Positions 11,235 to 23,500 of a DNA stretch of 64,000 nt are shown here, piece by piece. The position numbers and the translations under genes were made by a program. The notes beneath the pieces are model-generated. The model saw only the letters and a list, made by a program, of their open reading frames with translations, searched no databases and was not told the DNA's origin. The stretch spans positions 1-64,000 of the forward strand of contig JADNRY010000060.1 in the NCBI GenBank assembly GCA_015501585.1, in the 5' to 3' direction. The DNA comes from Rhodocollybia butyracea (lineage: Eukaryota; Basidiomycota; Agaricomycetes; Agaricales; Omphalotaceae). The stretch's first letter is position 1, and every line of letters begins with the position of its first letter.

Positions 11235-12027
11235 CTTACAGCACAGCTATGGCTGATATGAGGATGGACTCCAAAGTTCTGGTACAACTGGTGGGACGCT
11301 CTCTCTGTCTCCCTTTTCAATCTAATCCACGCTCCAGTAAAACCATCAGTTTCAGGATATGTCACAGGCTGGAATGTTTTGAGCTGATTGGAAAGATACA
11401 CAAGAAATGCCTCAACTCACGAGTATCGCTTGAGTCAATAAATTCATCAAACGGCGTAATAGTTTGGTAGGCATCTTTATACCTCCGTCAAAGTATAACG
11501 TAGGGAGAGAAAGACACAAGGGCTATTCCCGCAACACTTCCGAGCACACCATCGTCAATTACACCGATATGTGCTGACGCTCTGTGGGCCATATTTGCTG
11601 TGGAACTTGGCACGGATGTTTCTGGTTGTCGACGGAAGGATAGAATAATATAGTCAAAGCACATGAGATCGAAGAGTTGCTATTTCACAGAAGTTACGAG
11701 AAGCGTGTGATTAGCGTTTAACGAAGGCGAGGCGTAGAATTATATTCGATAGTTAGTTTGACCATTTGCGTTGAAAACAAACATAGAATCCAGTAGATCG
11801 TCGTAAAAGATGAAGAATCGTACATTAACAGAGATCTTTTGGCTAGTTGATCTGCCACTGCTACACACCTTCGAAAGCAGCTGTGACACTTGGAGCCCCA
11901 GAGCCACGTATTGTTCCTTTGGATCCCCTCCTTTAGCCCAGTCACCTGAATATATGATACTCGAGTTACCATCATCCACGAAAATTTGTCGTGGGGGACA
12001 TGATGCGCGTCTAGAAAGTTCCTGCAT
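11235..12027 (-). pseudogene. Membrane-protein family copy 4, broken
   Basis: Reading down the minus strand: FVDDGNSSIIYSGDWAKGGD, then a large gap in the first module, FVFNANGQTNYRIQFYASP, NANHTLLVTS, stop codons, GVIDDGVLGSVAGIALVSF (transmembrane helix), YQTITPFDEF and a recognisable tail. Several stops and frame changes and a missing LDYILYYP segment show that it is inactive. It is closest to copy 3 (shared VFNANGQ-NYR). Confidence 0.75.
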
Positions 12028-12416
12028 TTAAGCACCGAAGATTGAATGCATCGATGGCTGCCGTAGTTTGTTGGCATCCTATAGCATTATGGAAGTAGAA
12101 ACAAGAAACAAGTTCTAGCCTGGCTAGCCGTCTTGTAGTTAGCGAAGAAACTCGTTCGCTAATAAATAAACAAGTTATGAAGTTCTTAGTTGGACTGTGT
12201 GTAACGTGACACGATAAGTCAAGCGCCCAGACATTGCAAGGCGCAACCACTCCTGACAATGATCATGACAGATTGCCGCTGCTTGCGTCTTAACATCACT
12301 CAGCTACATCCTTGAGCAAAGCAAACCTCGACTGACCGTGACCAACCCATGCGTTTTTGCGAAGTTGGAAAGTGGTAAATTCAGCTTTTAACTAGCTGCC
12401 ACTGCATATCTTGATC
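12028..12416. other. Intergenic region before the transporter
   Basis: Divergent spacer between the broken membrane-protein copy (minus) and the transporter (plus); presumably holds the transporter promoter. No motif is confidently recognisable. Confidence 0.4.
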
Positions 12417-14218
12417 ATGACCACCATGGATGGGCAGGACCGCCTACGCCCACCCCAAAATGTGCCCCTAGAACCTCATGAGCGAACGGCCCTCCTCCCC
12501 AGAACACGAACACCATTACCATGGAGTCAACTTTTCGTTTTATTCTGGGTGCAGCTTGCAGAGCCTCTCACATCGCAGGTTATATACCCGTTTATCAACA
12601 AGGTAATGCTATAAATTCTGCGTATTTGCTCCGGGATCTCATTTTCTTTGACAAGATGGTTAGTGAACTACCCATAACAGATGGTGAAGAGTCGAAGACT
12701 GGATACTACGTCGGATTAATCGAATCATTGTTCTACGTGACTCAAGCTATGACGAGTCTCTACTGGTCGCGTCTATCAGACCGCATCGGCCGCAAACCTG
12801 TCATTATTATAGGACTGCTGGGCTTGACAGTATCGACAGGCTTATTTGGAGTCAGTCGTTCATTTGAAGGGTTAATTCTCAGGTGAGGTGACTCAAACTT
12901 TTTGTAAATCTAAGATACTTACCTGTTTGATCCATTTAATTTCATACAGCCGTTGTCTTTCAGGCGTCCTGAATGGGAACGCGGGGACTATCAAAAGCAT
13001 GATGGGAGAAATCACGGATGAGACTAATGTCGCACAGGCCATGGCGTTATTGCCTATTATCTGGAATACGGGGGCTACTGTCGCGTAAGTTGTGCCGGGA
13101 TTTTGATCATTAAATCTGAACCTCTGCTTCATGTAGTCCGGTCATTGGTGGCTGGCTTTCAAACCCTCATGAACAGTTCCCCGCGCTATTCCCTGGGGAC
13201 TTTTGGAAGATCTATCCCTACGCATTGCCCTGCTTTGTCGTGGCGGTATACTGTTTTGGGTCCGTGATGATAACCCTTCTATACCTAGATGAGGTGAGTA
13301 ATAAGTCTTGAAGCCAAGTCTCTTGATATTCACCACACCTATAGTCTATGAAACATAGTAGTCCGACCACGAGTGCCTTAGAGTCTGCCACTACTTCGCA
13401 CACTTCTTCGGGTCCTACCCACCTCCCGCTCTCTCAAATCCTTACCCCCAAGGTCCGTGTTGCCATCATCGCTTACGCTGTCCTCGCGTTTCTAGACATT
13501 GCCTTGCGTGCACTCCAACCGCTCTTTCTTACTACCTCACCCTCATTTGGAGGGCTTGGGTTCAGCGTACCTGCTGTGGGAACCTGTCTCGCCGCATTCT
13601 TCGTAGGGAGCGGGCTGTATCAAGCGGTGGCTTTTACCCCACTGTATGAGTGGATGGGACCAAAGAAGATATACGTTGTGAGCATGGTGACGTTTGTGCC
13701 GATATTTACTCTCTTCCCGATGATGAGGGTGAGTTTGGATGACCGGGGAAGCATGAATGCGGTTACATGGGTGGAACTAGTGATCCAACTGATACTGTAT
13801 GTTATCATGGACATGGCTTTCAGTGAGTGATTCACGCTGTGACACTTGTTCTCGATCAGTCGCTCTTACTACATGTTCCTCAGGTTCAGCTTTGATCTAC
13901 ATCCGTGCATCTGCGCCCAACCCTTACTCACTCGGTGCGACGAATGGTCTCGCTCAAACTGCTGTCTCCATCGCGCGAGCATTCGGGCCTGTATCTACAA
14001 CGTCTCTGTTTGCCGTTTCAGTAGAGATTTGGCTATGGTCTCGCTCTCAATGGGATGACACCTGGTTCAAGATCGTACTGGCTTGGCTTGGAGGCAATCT
14101 TGTGTATGTCGTCTTAATACTAATAAGTATAGGTGCAGTAGCAGCTGCAAAAAGGTTACCGGAAAAGCCTACACTTGGGGGTGGAGTTGACGAGGTCGGA
14201 GTAGAACAGTGTCCTTGA
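12417..14218 (+). CDS. Major facilitator superfamily transporter (DHA1/ZIFL-like multidrug group)
   Basis: Six exons: 12417-12602, 12656-12882, 12950-13084, 13137-13293, 13345-13822 and 13884-14218; introns 51-67 nt, all GT-AG. Product about 505 residues. Features in order: a Leu/Pro-rich N-terminus with RTALLPR, TM1 'LFVLFWVQLAEPLTSQVIYP', motif A between TM2 and TM3 (SRLSDRIGRKP), the 'GVLNGNAGTIKSMMGEITD' loop typical of the fungal DHA1 group, a hydrophilic central loop with Ser/Thr runs, then a second half with about six helices ending 'VYVVLILISIGAVAAAKRL'. It should export small molecules across the plasma or vacuolar membrane; substrate unknown. The ATG at 12426 has a stronger context (ACCACCATGG) and could be the real start. 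Confidence 0.9.
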
Positions 14219-15257
14219 CCGTGATCGTGATTCATAATCTGAACGGCCAAGCTTGACCAAAATTCGCATTTCGAACGGCACGCTTTTCTTATTTGTTGCT
14301 CGAGGCTCAACTGTGGACTGCGCGTTGACAGTAAGGACTGGAAGGAGAAGTCCTGCGTTATGTACTTGGCAGAGTCGGGACTTTTTTTTTTCCAACCTTG
14401 ACAAAATGATATGAACCATTTCTGCGGTGTTCATATTGTACATATCTATCTCCCCATGACACTCGTCGATGCATCTCCTGTTGATTCGACGCTGCTCACT
14501 GAAAATGGTTCACTAAAAGAACTTTCCACCAAAGGTTCGTCATTAAGGATACACTGCGGTGTAAGTTCTTTCGAGGCAAACAATAAGTTGTAGTTAATCC
14601 TGGTCAATGGCTTCTAGAATGCCTACCTGCAACCCACTAATACTTTGCTGGCACTCATTGGTACTGTGGAGACAGCCAAGATTCTAAAAAGAGCTTACCT
14701 TGAATTTATCTGGTGTGTCACTCCTGATATTGATATATTTGCGTTAACCTTACGAATATTGTCAAACTACACCCTAGAGTGGTCGAGGTAGAGGTTTTAG
14801 TACACCGAGACTTGCGACACTCGCTCCTGACTTCAAGCTTCAAAGCTGAGGAAACCATTTTTGAGCGTTATTGGTTTCCTGTGACAATTTTTTGTCTTAT
14901 TCTAGGTCCCACTGCGAGTAAAGAGCTTGCTCCGTTGCAGCCATTGAATATCGGGATTTCGTCTAGACGTTCTCATCCTAGAGCTTAGTACTTTGCACCG
15001 TTTCAAATTTCATCGTTTCTGGTCTCATGAATTTGAACCGTTAATACAGTCAGAGAAGGATGAGAGAGGTCTTTCGCCTGACAGGAGTGCGCGCCCGTAC
15101 TATTTCTTTGCCTCTTTGGAACTCTTTGGAACGCAGGGAGACGATATGACATCACAAAGCATTGGGCTGAACACTAGTAAGCCAATTATGGTAAGAATAT
15201 TATTTGTAGATGGAATCAAGTAGTTGACTGAGATGTAGCCGTCTATACCTCGAACTA
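14219..15257. other. Intergenic region
   Basis: No supported gene. A T-run lies at 14383-14392. It separates the convergent ends of the transporter and the ribosomal protein gene. Confidence 0.5.
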
Positions 15258-17277
15258 TCAGATATACTTTCTCGTTCCCTTCACACCCTCGTACGGATCT
15301 GCCTTCTTGGGCACTGCGTACTTCTCCTCTTTCATGCCGCCGGGAACCGAAGCTTCGAACATACCAGGAACACTCTCATCCCACACTTCTCTAAACATAT
15401 GAGCTCCTCCTCCCACAATGACGGTATTGTTACCGCTTTTACGCACTCCTTTTCCACCGTTCACCTGCGCCCTCAAGGCAGGTAGCGATTGGCCTGATAT
15501 TCCACCACCGAGACCAGTACCGCCAACATCGCTCATGGTCAAGTTATCGGAGGCAGCCAAACCCCATTGTCGAATGAACTGACGCAAGTCGAAACCTCGG
15601 CGCTCGGAATCTTTCACGGTGGGGATGTTGAGCCACTGGGACGTAGTGTATTGTTTGAGGAGGGAAAGCGGCCAGGAACTGGGAGCAGTGACGGGGAGGA
15701 GAGTAGGGTCATGGCTCTTTTCTACCGATTCCGCAGCAGAAGATTTAGAAATAACTTTCTTGCCGCCGTAAAACTGAGCAGACAGCTCATTATGTTTGTT
15801 TAATTCTTTCAAGAATCGAGCCTCGACGTTCAGCGAGTATACCGTTTTGGCTGGTTGTGGAAGGAGAAGGATGGTGTAACGATGATACGGTGTACCTTGC
15901 TGAGGATGAGGGGGTACGTAAAACGTGTGGCTATTGAGGAGGGAAGGAGATATGAGAGCCCGAGGGCGTGAAAGGGCAGAGATAGGGATATTTGGTCTGC
16001 GGAAAGACAGAATAGTCATAAAGGGTCAAAGGCACACGAGTACATGAACACTCACTTCATCCAATGTAGATAAGTAGTAAATGAACGAGTCTCCACGTCT
16101 GGCACGTCTGGGTCAATCATAACCATGGTATACAACCTCACGTCCCGGTGGAATGCGTGAGCCCAAAGCCTAGGCGGTTGAGCTGTCTGACTTGGGAACA
16201 CAAAAGTGCCTGGTTCGACGCCTAGGTGGTCTTTACCACGAGTTTTTATGTTTCGCCTGAACTGCGCGGCCAGGCGACGCTGAACAGTGATGTGCAAATC
16301 TAGTGAAGGATGAATTCCTGGAAGTAAGTCTGGGACGACGTGCATTTGGTGTAAACGTTCCATAAGGAGGTCGAGAGAACCCCGGCCACGCCATCGCTGT
16401 TCTGCGAGGTGCAGGTGAGCGAGGTTACTTGGGTCAACCTGTGCATTGGCGACCATCCAACGAACAGACGGCAGATTAACCAGTGACTGAACGGAAAGAA
16501 TTTGGTATTTTTTCCGCAGCGACTCTAGCTTTTCCAACATCTCGTTCAGTTCCTCAGGTTGTTTTTTCTTTTCCTTTGCCACTATTTCCGCCTCTAAGCG
16601 AGCGATTTGCTTCGCTAACTGCCGTGCCTCCTCAGTGAGGTCCTCCGAATCTCGCTTCATGATTTTCAGAGCCTCGTCATAAGCAGGCAACACACCCTCC
16701 GCGATTGGCCTATTCCAGACCCTTGGGTTCGACAAAGAAATTTGAGGTCGCCGTGTATTTCTGCTTTTTACAATCGCTGGGTCAAATCGTCTCTTTATAC
16801 GTTTGCGACCTTTAGATGGCCGACCGGAAGCCACAACTTTTTTTCGACGATCTTTAGCGAGAACAGGGACCGTGCCTTTGCGACGCCCTTGAGTAGAAAC
16901 AGAGTTGGTTCCTCGAGGGCCTTTGAAAGGAGAAGAAGACGCGCTTGTTGGCCGAACTTTAGAGGCGCGGCGGCCTTTAGCAGAAAGAAAACCGCGGATT
17001 TTGGGTCGACCTTTGGAAGAAAGAAGCGATACGGTTTTTCGCACAGTCGTGGTAGGAGCGGGACCCTTGCCTTTGACTGGCGCAGGGGAAAGACGAGAGT
17101 CGATTTTGCAGCTGCTTTGGTTTTGCCAAAGGCCGGAGCTGTAGTGACTTCTTTTTTGACTGAGACTACTGTTTCTGCATGTTTGGGAGCGGAGCTAGAG
17201 ACAAATCGCTGAGAAGCAAAAGCCCGAGCGGCAGATATGGCTGCGCGGGGCGTCCGCCGCAGGGACAACGCGAGCAT
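15258..17277 (-). CDS. MRPL35: Mitochondrial large-subunit ribosomal protein L35/L38 (PEBP domain)
   Basis: Two exons, 17277-16056 and 15996-15258, intron 15997-16055 (59 nt). N-terminus MLALSLRRTPRAAISAARAF is a mitochondrial presequence, followed by Lys/Ala/Pro-rich sequence, a coiled coil (EEARQLAKQIARLEAEI) and the phosphatidylethanolamine-binding-like fold: GTFVFPSQT, VRLYTMVMIDPDVPD, then TYLHWMKPNIP across the intron, ending GVKGTRKYI. Role: structural protein of the mitochondrial large ribosomal subunit. The frame breaks once near the TTTT run at 17104-17107 (AAAA on the coding strand); one more base would join KTKAAAK to the following IDSRLSPAPVKG. Without it the protein has no in-frame start, so a sequence error is likelier than loss. 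A shredded copy lies at 180-742. Confidence 0.85.
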
Positions 17278-17371
17278 AGGTCAGTATGAAGAAAAAAGGA
17301 ACGTGACGTGAAGCAGTAAGCGCCGTAGGAGAACAAGCGCCAGATCACCTCTTAACACACGTTCAAATTTC

Positions 17372-17530
17372 TCAAAGCTTCGCCTTCGCAGCGAGAAGAC
17401 CAGCTACTTTCGCCTGTAGATCATTGTACTGAGAAACTATCTTCTGGCCCAAGAACTGCGCCGAATTCTTATGGAAACCTTCGGCCAATGGTGAAGTCGA
17501 CCAAGTGATCACGCTCGTTGCTCAAGCTCA
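17372..17530 (-). pseudogene. C-terminal coding fragment ending in AKL, unidentified
   Basis: The minus strand is open for about 50 codons: VITWSTSPLAEGFHKN, FLGQKIVSQYNDLQAKV, LLAAKAKL, stop. The amphipathic C-terminus ending Ala-Lys-Leu would fit a type 1 peroxisomal targeting signal. Upstream sequence (17531-17950) is full of stops in every frame, so this is probably the tail of a lost gene. I do not recognise the family. Confidence 0.25.
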
Positions 17531-20500
17531 AGCGCTCAAGGGCAAAGTGACTGTCTCTTCAGAAAGATATCAACCGTCAGCGCTTCAGCGCCGCAGCCCC
17601 GACATAAATAACGACATCTTCATAGAGGCGGAGGTTCACGGCGCGAGATCACTCGATTATCCGATTCCTTTCAGGACCCGTAAGCCTTTGGATTCAGTTA
17701 CGAACTTGCTTCCTCCAAACTCTATAAGAATATACACTATGTATGCATTTCTCGCTCGGCAATCCATCGGACATCTGACCAGCGGTGCAATGTACCAGCA
17801 TTCGAAGGAAACTTGGACGGTGCCTAATTTCACTTTATCATTCTCTCCATCTGGCGTTCCATCGAAATCATTCTCCACAGAATACCGTCGAAATACCGCT
17901 CTTTAACGTGATATACTTCCCAACAACATGCCGCCCCCGCAACCTACGATAACAACTGTATGTTCACAGTGGAGACTCGTTACTCCACTGAGTAAATTTC
18001 GGAAAAACAAGTTTTCTTCAATCTGTAGGTGGAGCCAATATCAAGAGGGGAAACATCGACAATAATCCTTGACCTGTTCGCACTCCTATAAACGCCCTCT
18101 TACTCTCAGCTATCGGAGAGACTTCGCTTCATTGCTTCGACTATCCAAAGGCCGTTCTCGAGCCAACGGATCCCACCCCTTCCCTATTCTTGATTCACTA
18201 TAATTTTTCGTCTCTATCAACGGACCAAAGCCGCAGATGAATCACGATTCTAATAGCTTAACAGACAAATACGCATCCTATACATCCACCAACCTCCGCT
18301 CTTTCTTCGTCAATTCGGTCTTGGACAAGGAACTTCCTTCCTAGTAAAGTAATCGGACACCCATCGGTCTAATTACACGAAAACTCGGAATCAACGTCGG
18401 TGCTTTTTGTATACTTCACTATGCTCCTCCCGTCCAACTGGTCATTTGAAGTCATCTGCAAGACGAATCCTGACGAATCCTAGATGAACACGGATATTAA
18501 GGACTCGCTATCTATGCTGTACTGCTCCAAACCGGGTCCCGCAATTACCGGGACTCAACACCAACGAAGTATTATCAGGATATCCCTGGAATAGAAATCT
18601 TTTCGTGTCTTTTTGCTAACTCAAGTTCAGCTTAGTTGCTAACACTGCAATGTATATTCGGCATGCACCGGACAGGGCACACTTCGGAATCATGATATGC
18701 TGCATATGGCGATAATTATTACAAGTTGGCGTCCCGGGCCCCCCCACTCATCCCGTCGTCATCCAATCATGATCGTGATTCAACAGGATTCAACATTGCC
18801 ATGATCTACACAATGTCTATTTGAAGTTCCTGACCGTTAAGTCCCAGACTCTGTCTACTCATACGGAGCCGAGCCCTACAGTCGCACACTGCAGTTCCCG
18901 CTAGCAACTAACATTTATTCTCTTAGACATCTTTGTGATGAATATCCAACATCTCAAACACTCTAGTTGTCTTATAAGTATATGTACTTACCCCTGCATT
19001 GTCCTAGTATAAAATACGTATTCCCTCGGGAGAGGCTTTTGGTGACGAGACTTTGAGATGTCTGCGAGTTGTCTTCGCCACCTCCTTCACAGGCACATAT
19101 CTGCGTCTCCCAGAAGAGGTCATATTTCGCACAGCTGACTCCAAGTGCCACTCTTCTCATGTACCGCCTTTGTTCTCCTTTTGCTACTCTTCGACTATTT
19201 CAGCGTCAATCTGACTCTAATTCCATCGTGCTGAGTAGGGCTAAATCGTAACCAAAGCATGTTTCGTAACGGAAAGTCAAGTTCGAGTGCGTCGATCATA
19301 CAGTGATAGAGATGGCCACTCAACACTACGTCAGCGTCAATCGATCCAAGATACTAACGCTGCATTCTCCACCGCTCCGGTCTTTGGTTGGAAGCCGATT
19401 CGAGATTCGAGCTAGGAGCTTCGTGGGGCTCAAGACCAACTTCCATTCTGGAAATCCTTCTTCCTCATGTCATTCTTCAGGATATCTGCTCACATTTCCG
19501 AGCGTCTGTTGCATAGATGATCAATATCATGAGATTTCGTAGCGAGCCTCGAGGTTGATGAGAAAGAGGAGAAGCGACGTTACATCGATGACTACTAGAT
19601 AAAACTTGACGTGTTCATATGCATACGTTCGTCATAGAATTTCTGGGGTGGTCATAAATCCGGAATATGAGTTAGAAATCAAGGGTCGATTGACTCGAAG
19701 GGAACGAGAAGATGAGGAGAGAGAGCGGAAGAGAGGCCTCGAGGAGGATGATAAGAGCCAGGATGAGTATAGTTGGTACCGGAGCTTGAACGAAGCTCTT
19801 GAGCGGGAGAGTGCCAGTGGTATTACAGAACTTTCAAAGCCACTGGTATACATCGCAAAGCTTCCCTCCAAAGGATAGCAGGCCGCGAGGCAGGAGATCT
19901 TCATCTACTACATAGGGAGCAAGCTGGACAATTTACAGACATGACTCCCTGATACCAATTTCCGATGACACCGCCCAATGTCCCGCTGTAGGACAAGTAC
20001 AGCCCAGGGTTACAGTAAAAAGTTTATCACTTTGCTCCGTTTGTAGACCTTGGTCTTGTTGGCTTTGGTCTGTTGCTGTATCTTCAAATTCGACGAACGT
20101 CGTGGACGACGGGGTGCCTCGAGGACTTGCTACGATACTAAATCGCGTTTACTATCTGTCAATAGTTCACCTAGTAGTGTAACGGTTCCAGTCCAGGATA
20201 ACTTAGCAGCCTCGAGGCGGATAAGATCTCACAGAAATCACAAGCGCGACATGTGTATTTCAGAAAGAACATGCAAAGAGAAGAATCGATTCGTTTACGG
20301 TCTATCCTTCCGTTGGCTTTGCCTCCCTCATGAAGGAAGCCTTACAAACGGAGATTCCGCGGGAACATCAGTGCTCTCTGTTCCTTTCACCACAATCCTA
20401 TACAACCATCCGATATGTGTAATCACTGTATAATGTTTGACATCAGTGTGGCGTCGAGCCTCGAGCCTCGAGGTGATGAACCTTGCTTGCTAAACCATGG

Positions 20501-23500
20501 TGGTAAGGTGGGGCGGAGCGCAGCTCTCTAGTGCTTATCCATACTTCTCTGTCTTCGGAGTGGTTGGTATGGGAAATATTCGGGGTGTACTCCGCGAGCA
20601 CAAGGCGTCGCGGATGAAGACAGTCCTTACGTTGAATTTTTTCACACACGGGCAAAGCAAGTTTGATTCCGGGTGTGGCGGACAGCAGCGGCAGTGGCGG
20701 GCCAGGGGAGTCACCGGAGAGTCGTATGCTCTCATACACAAGTTCTCCCACCAACGGGCAAGCTGCGCCTCAAATTCCTGAAATAGCATCCGATGCTAAT
20801 ACTTACATACTCACTTCACTTAACTATTGGCCCCGAGCGGTGAGTCTGAATACATGATCAAATGTTTTCAATAATTCTTTTTTTAATGCGCGACACCGTG
20901 TCTATATTTTGATGTTCAACATATTCGATTCACTGCACTGTATATTTTGTCAATCTAGCGTGCTCGTCGGAGGCGTAGTTACGCGTAGTTACATGCTTTT
21001 CTTTGTCGTCAACTTCAATTAAATTTTTGAAATCGGTATGAAGTTGAGCCGTATCCTCGTACTATGCCTTGAGGGTGCCTGTGCATCTAATACTATCCCA
21101 TACTACTCACTTACTCTTAGCGCTAATCAGGGACTTGTTTCGCTAAGTATGCCAGCTAAATGTGGGAAGTCAAGGGGAAGTACTAGCCGCAATTAAAATG
21201 TGTAAAGGAGATGAGCGGTGAACTCTTAGGACCACTGTCAGTATTCAGAATTAATCGAGGAACTGGGGATGTGCAGCTACGTGTATTCGAGTCGTTCTTC
21301 CACGCATCTACATGTTTGCTAGAATACTAATACATCTGGCTCTTGCTTATAGCTTTCGCTTAGGATCCGCCATGAAATCTTAGTGAGTGAAGATCTGTGA
21401 AACCTTGTAGTCGAATATTAGAGGTCAATTCTAATATGCCCCCTTGTACTGAGCTACTGGGTGGGAAATAACATAGGACTCATGAGATTCCCTTCCCTCC
21501 GCCTCAACCTAGTCTGAATCTACCATTCCATTTGCTCTTTTTTCTTCCACCCACGAAGGGGCCAAGCTCCCTTCACCGCCCACTTTCCTCTTCTCAGTCA
21601 TCAGTCACCCTTAAGGGTTCCCTTTCCACGAACAGGTACGAACTTATTCTGGGAGGGTGAGTTCCTCCCGCATTTCGATGGAAATTGGCGAAAAGGGAGC
21701 GGGACTCTGTGAAAACACCTATGTGATTCAAAGGGAAGAGCGGAGCTCGAAGGTTCCAGGGAAAGTCGGAGCTTGAGGATATGTAGCAAGGGAGGCTAAG
21801 GGAGGGGAGTCGTACTTTGAGTGGTCTTAGAGTAGACTAGTCCATAGGATGACGTGGTAGTGGTCGCGGTAGTGGTATTAGAGGTACTTATCATAATAGA
21901 GTACATGCAGGACTGGATAACCTAGAATCATGGATAAGTACTTATTCTTCTAGCGTCGAGTTTGAACATGTTCAAAAAATGATCCAAGGAGTTCCACGGA
22001 GGATTCAAAAGCTAGTGTTTAACATGAAGCGCCTCGCAGGTCACTGGCAGTATGAGAGAGCAATTGAGCGGTTGAGAGAAGACGCTTGTATTCAGAACTG
22101 AAGACGGCGGGAGGAAAGTAGGCTAAACCCTATCAGTATATCGGTGACGAAGTACTGTTGGTTTGAATGGAAGTCGAATTCCTTACAGACTTACAGTGGT
22201 TTGTACGGTGCTTAATATCTACAGATCTGCCCCATTTTGATGCGTAGTGCATACATACATACGTATCAGGCTGTGATAGGTATGATCTGGTATGATGGGT
22301 GATTGAAGTCTGAAGATGATATGTAGAGTACAAAACCATAAGAGGATATGTACTAAGTAATAGAAAAGTGCGCGATGCGGATAGGATGAATGATCAGTTA
22401 GCACGTCCGCGGGGGGGAGGAGTATCATCTGTATATGTATACAACGACGGGATGGACCCGGCGGGAGCGACCTGTCGCAGAACCTCAGCCATTCTAGGAC
22501 CTGACATCAAAATCCCGCAACGTTATCGACACTGATGTGCCTCCGGCCATTCAGCTCTTTGATAGATAGGCAAAATCTGGAAAAGGAGTCCAACATGTTG
22601 AATATAGGTAAGCTGCTAATTAGCCTATCGTTGGTAGGATACTGTACTAAGTAGTATAGCTACTAAAATGCCAGCAAAGATACTAAGTACGAGAATTTAG
22701 AAACAAAGTACGCCGCAATGCGAAACATAGTTTGGAGTAGTACTTTGATAATAAGTGTAAGGTAATGTCGGAATATATGTCGGAATATATGTTACCTGCT
22801 AACAGTAACATGTAATCAGCCACTGACGACCTTAAGTATTCCGACTGTCGAAGCCTCGACGGCATTGATGTGGGGTTTCTGGCTGATTCTGGGGAATAAG
22901 CTGGAATAGGCTTGCAAGGTGTTGACACTAATGAAGCAAGGCTTGGCGAGGAGAACTGGCGAATATAAGGGAACCGAACGGACATTAAGTGGAGTTTCCA
23001 GAAGAAAAAACAGACTTATCTTGAGAAAATAATGCAGGGTTTTTCAATACATATATTCTAGTAGTAAGCGCTAATAAGTGTTGTGAACGTATTGGACTTG
23101 GTGGTGAACGAGCAAGAGGTCGGCTTTCTTCGGCTGGAGAGGAAAGCGACGCTCTTGTCGTTTATTGGCGGAATAAGTCTGTAAACCTCTTCGAGTCGTC
23201 GTCTGGCGTCGTGTCCTTTACGTATCCAATCACAACTTATACAGCGCAGATTAAGACAGATTAAGGACTGTTCTGAAATCTTGCCCTTGGCATTGGCATA
23301 GCAGTTATGTTAGTAATGTTAGTGTTATGTTATATTATGTTATGTTCTGGTTATCGGACCGTACATGCCTACAAATTCGAGAGAAGTAACATATTGTGAG
23401 CACTCAGTGAACACCCCATTGAAATAAATCATGAAACGTGGATTCTCGATGTCAAAGTTTATGACTTTTCCTCGCGAATTCGAGTTGAGTTCGGGGTTGA

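Noticed and set aside
22240..22262. CATA repeats considered as a CRISPR or satellite
   Set aside because: Only a handful of perfect 4-bp units with no spacers; an ordinary microsatellite in eukaryotic DNA.
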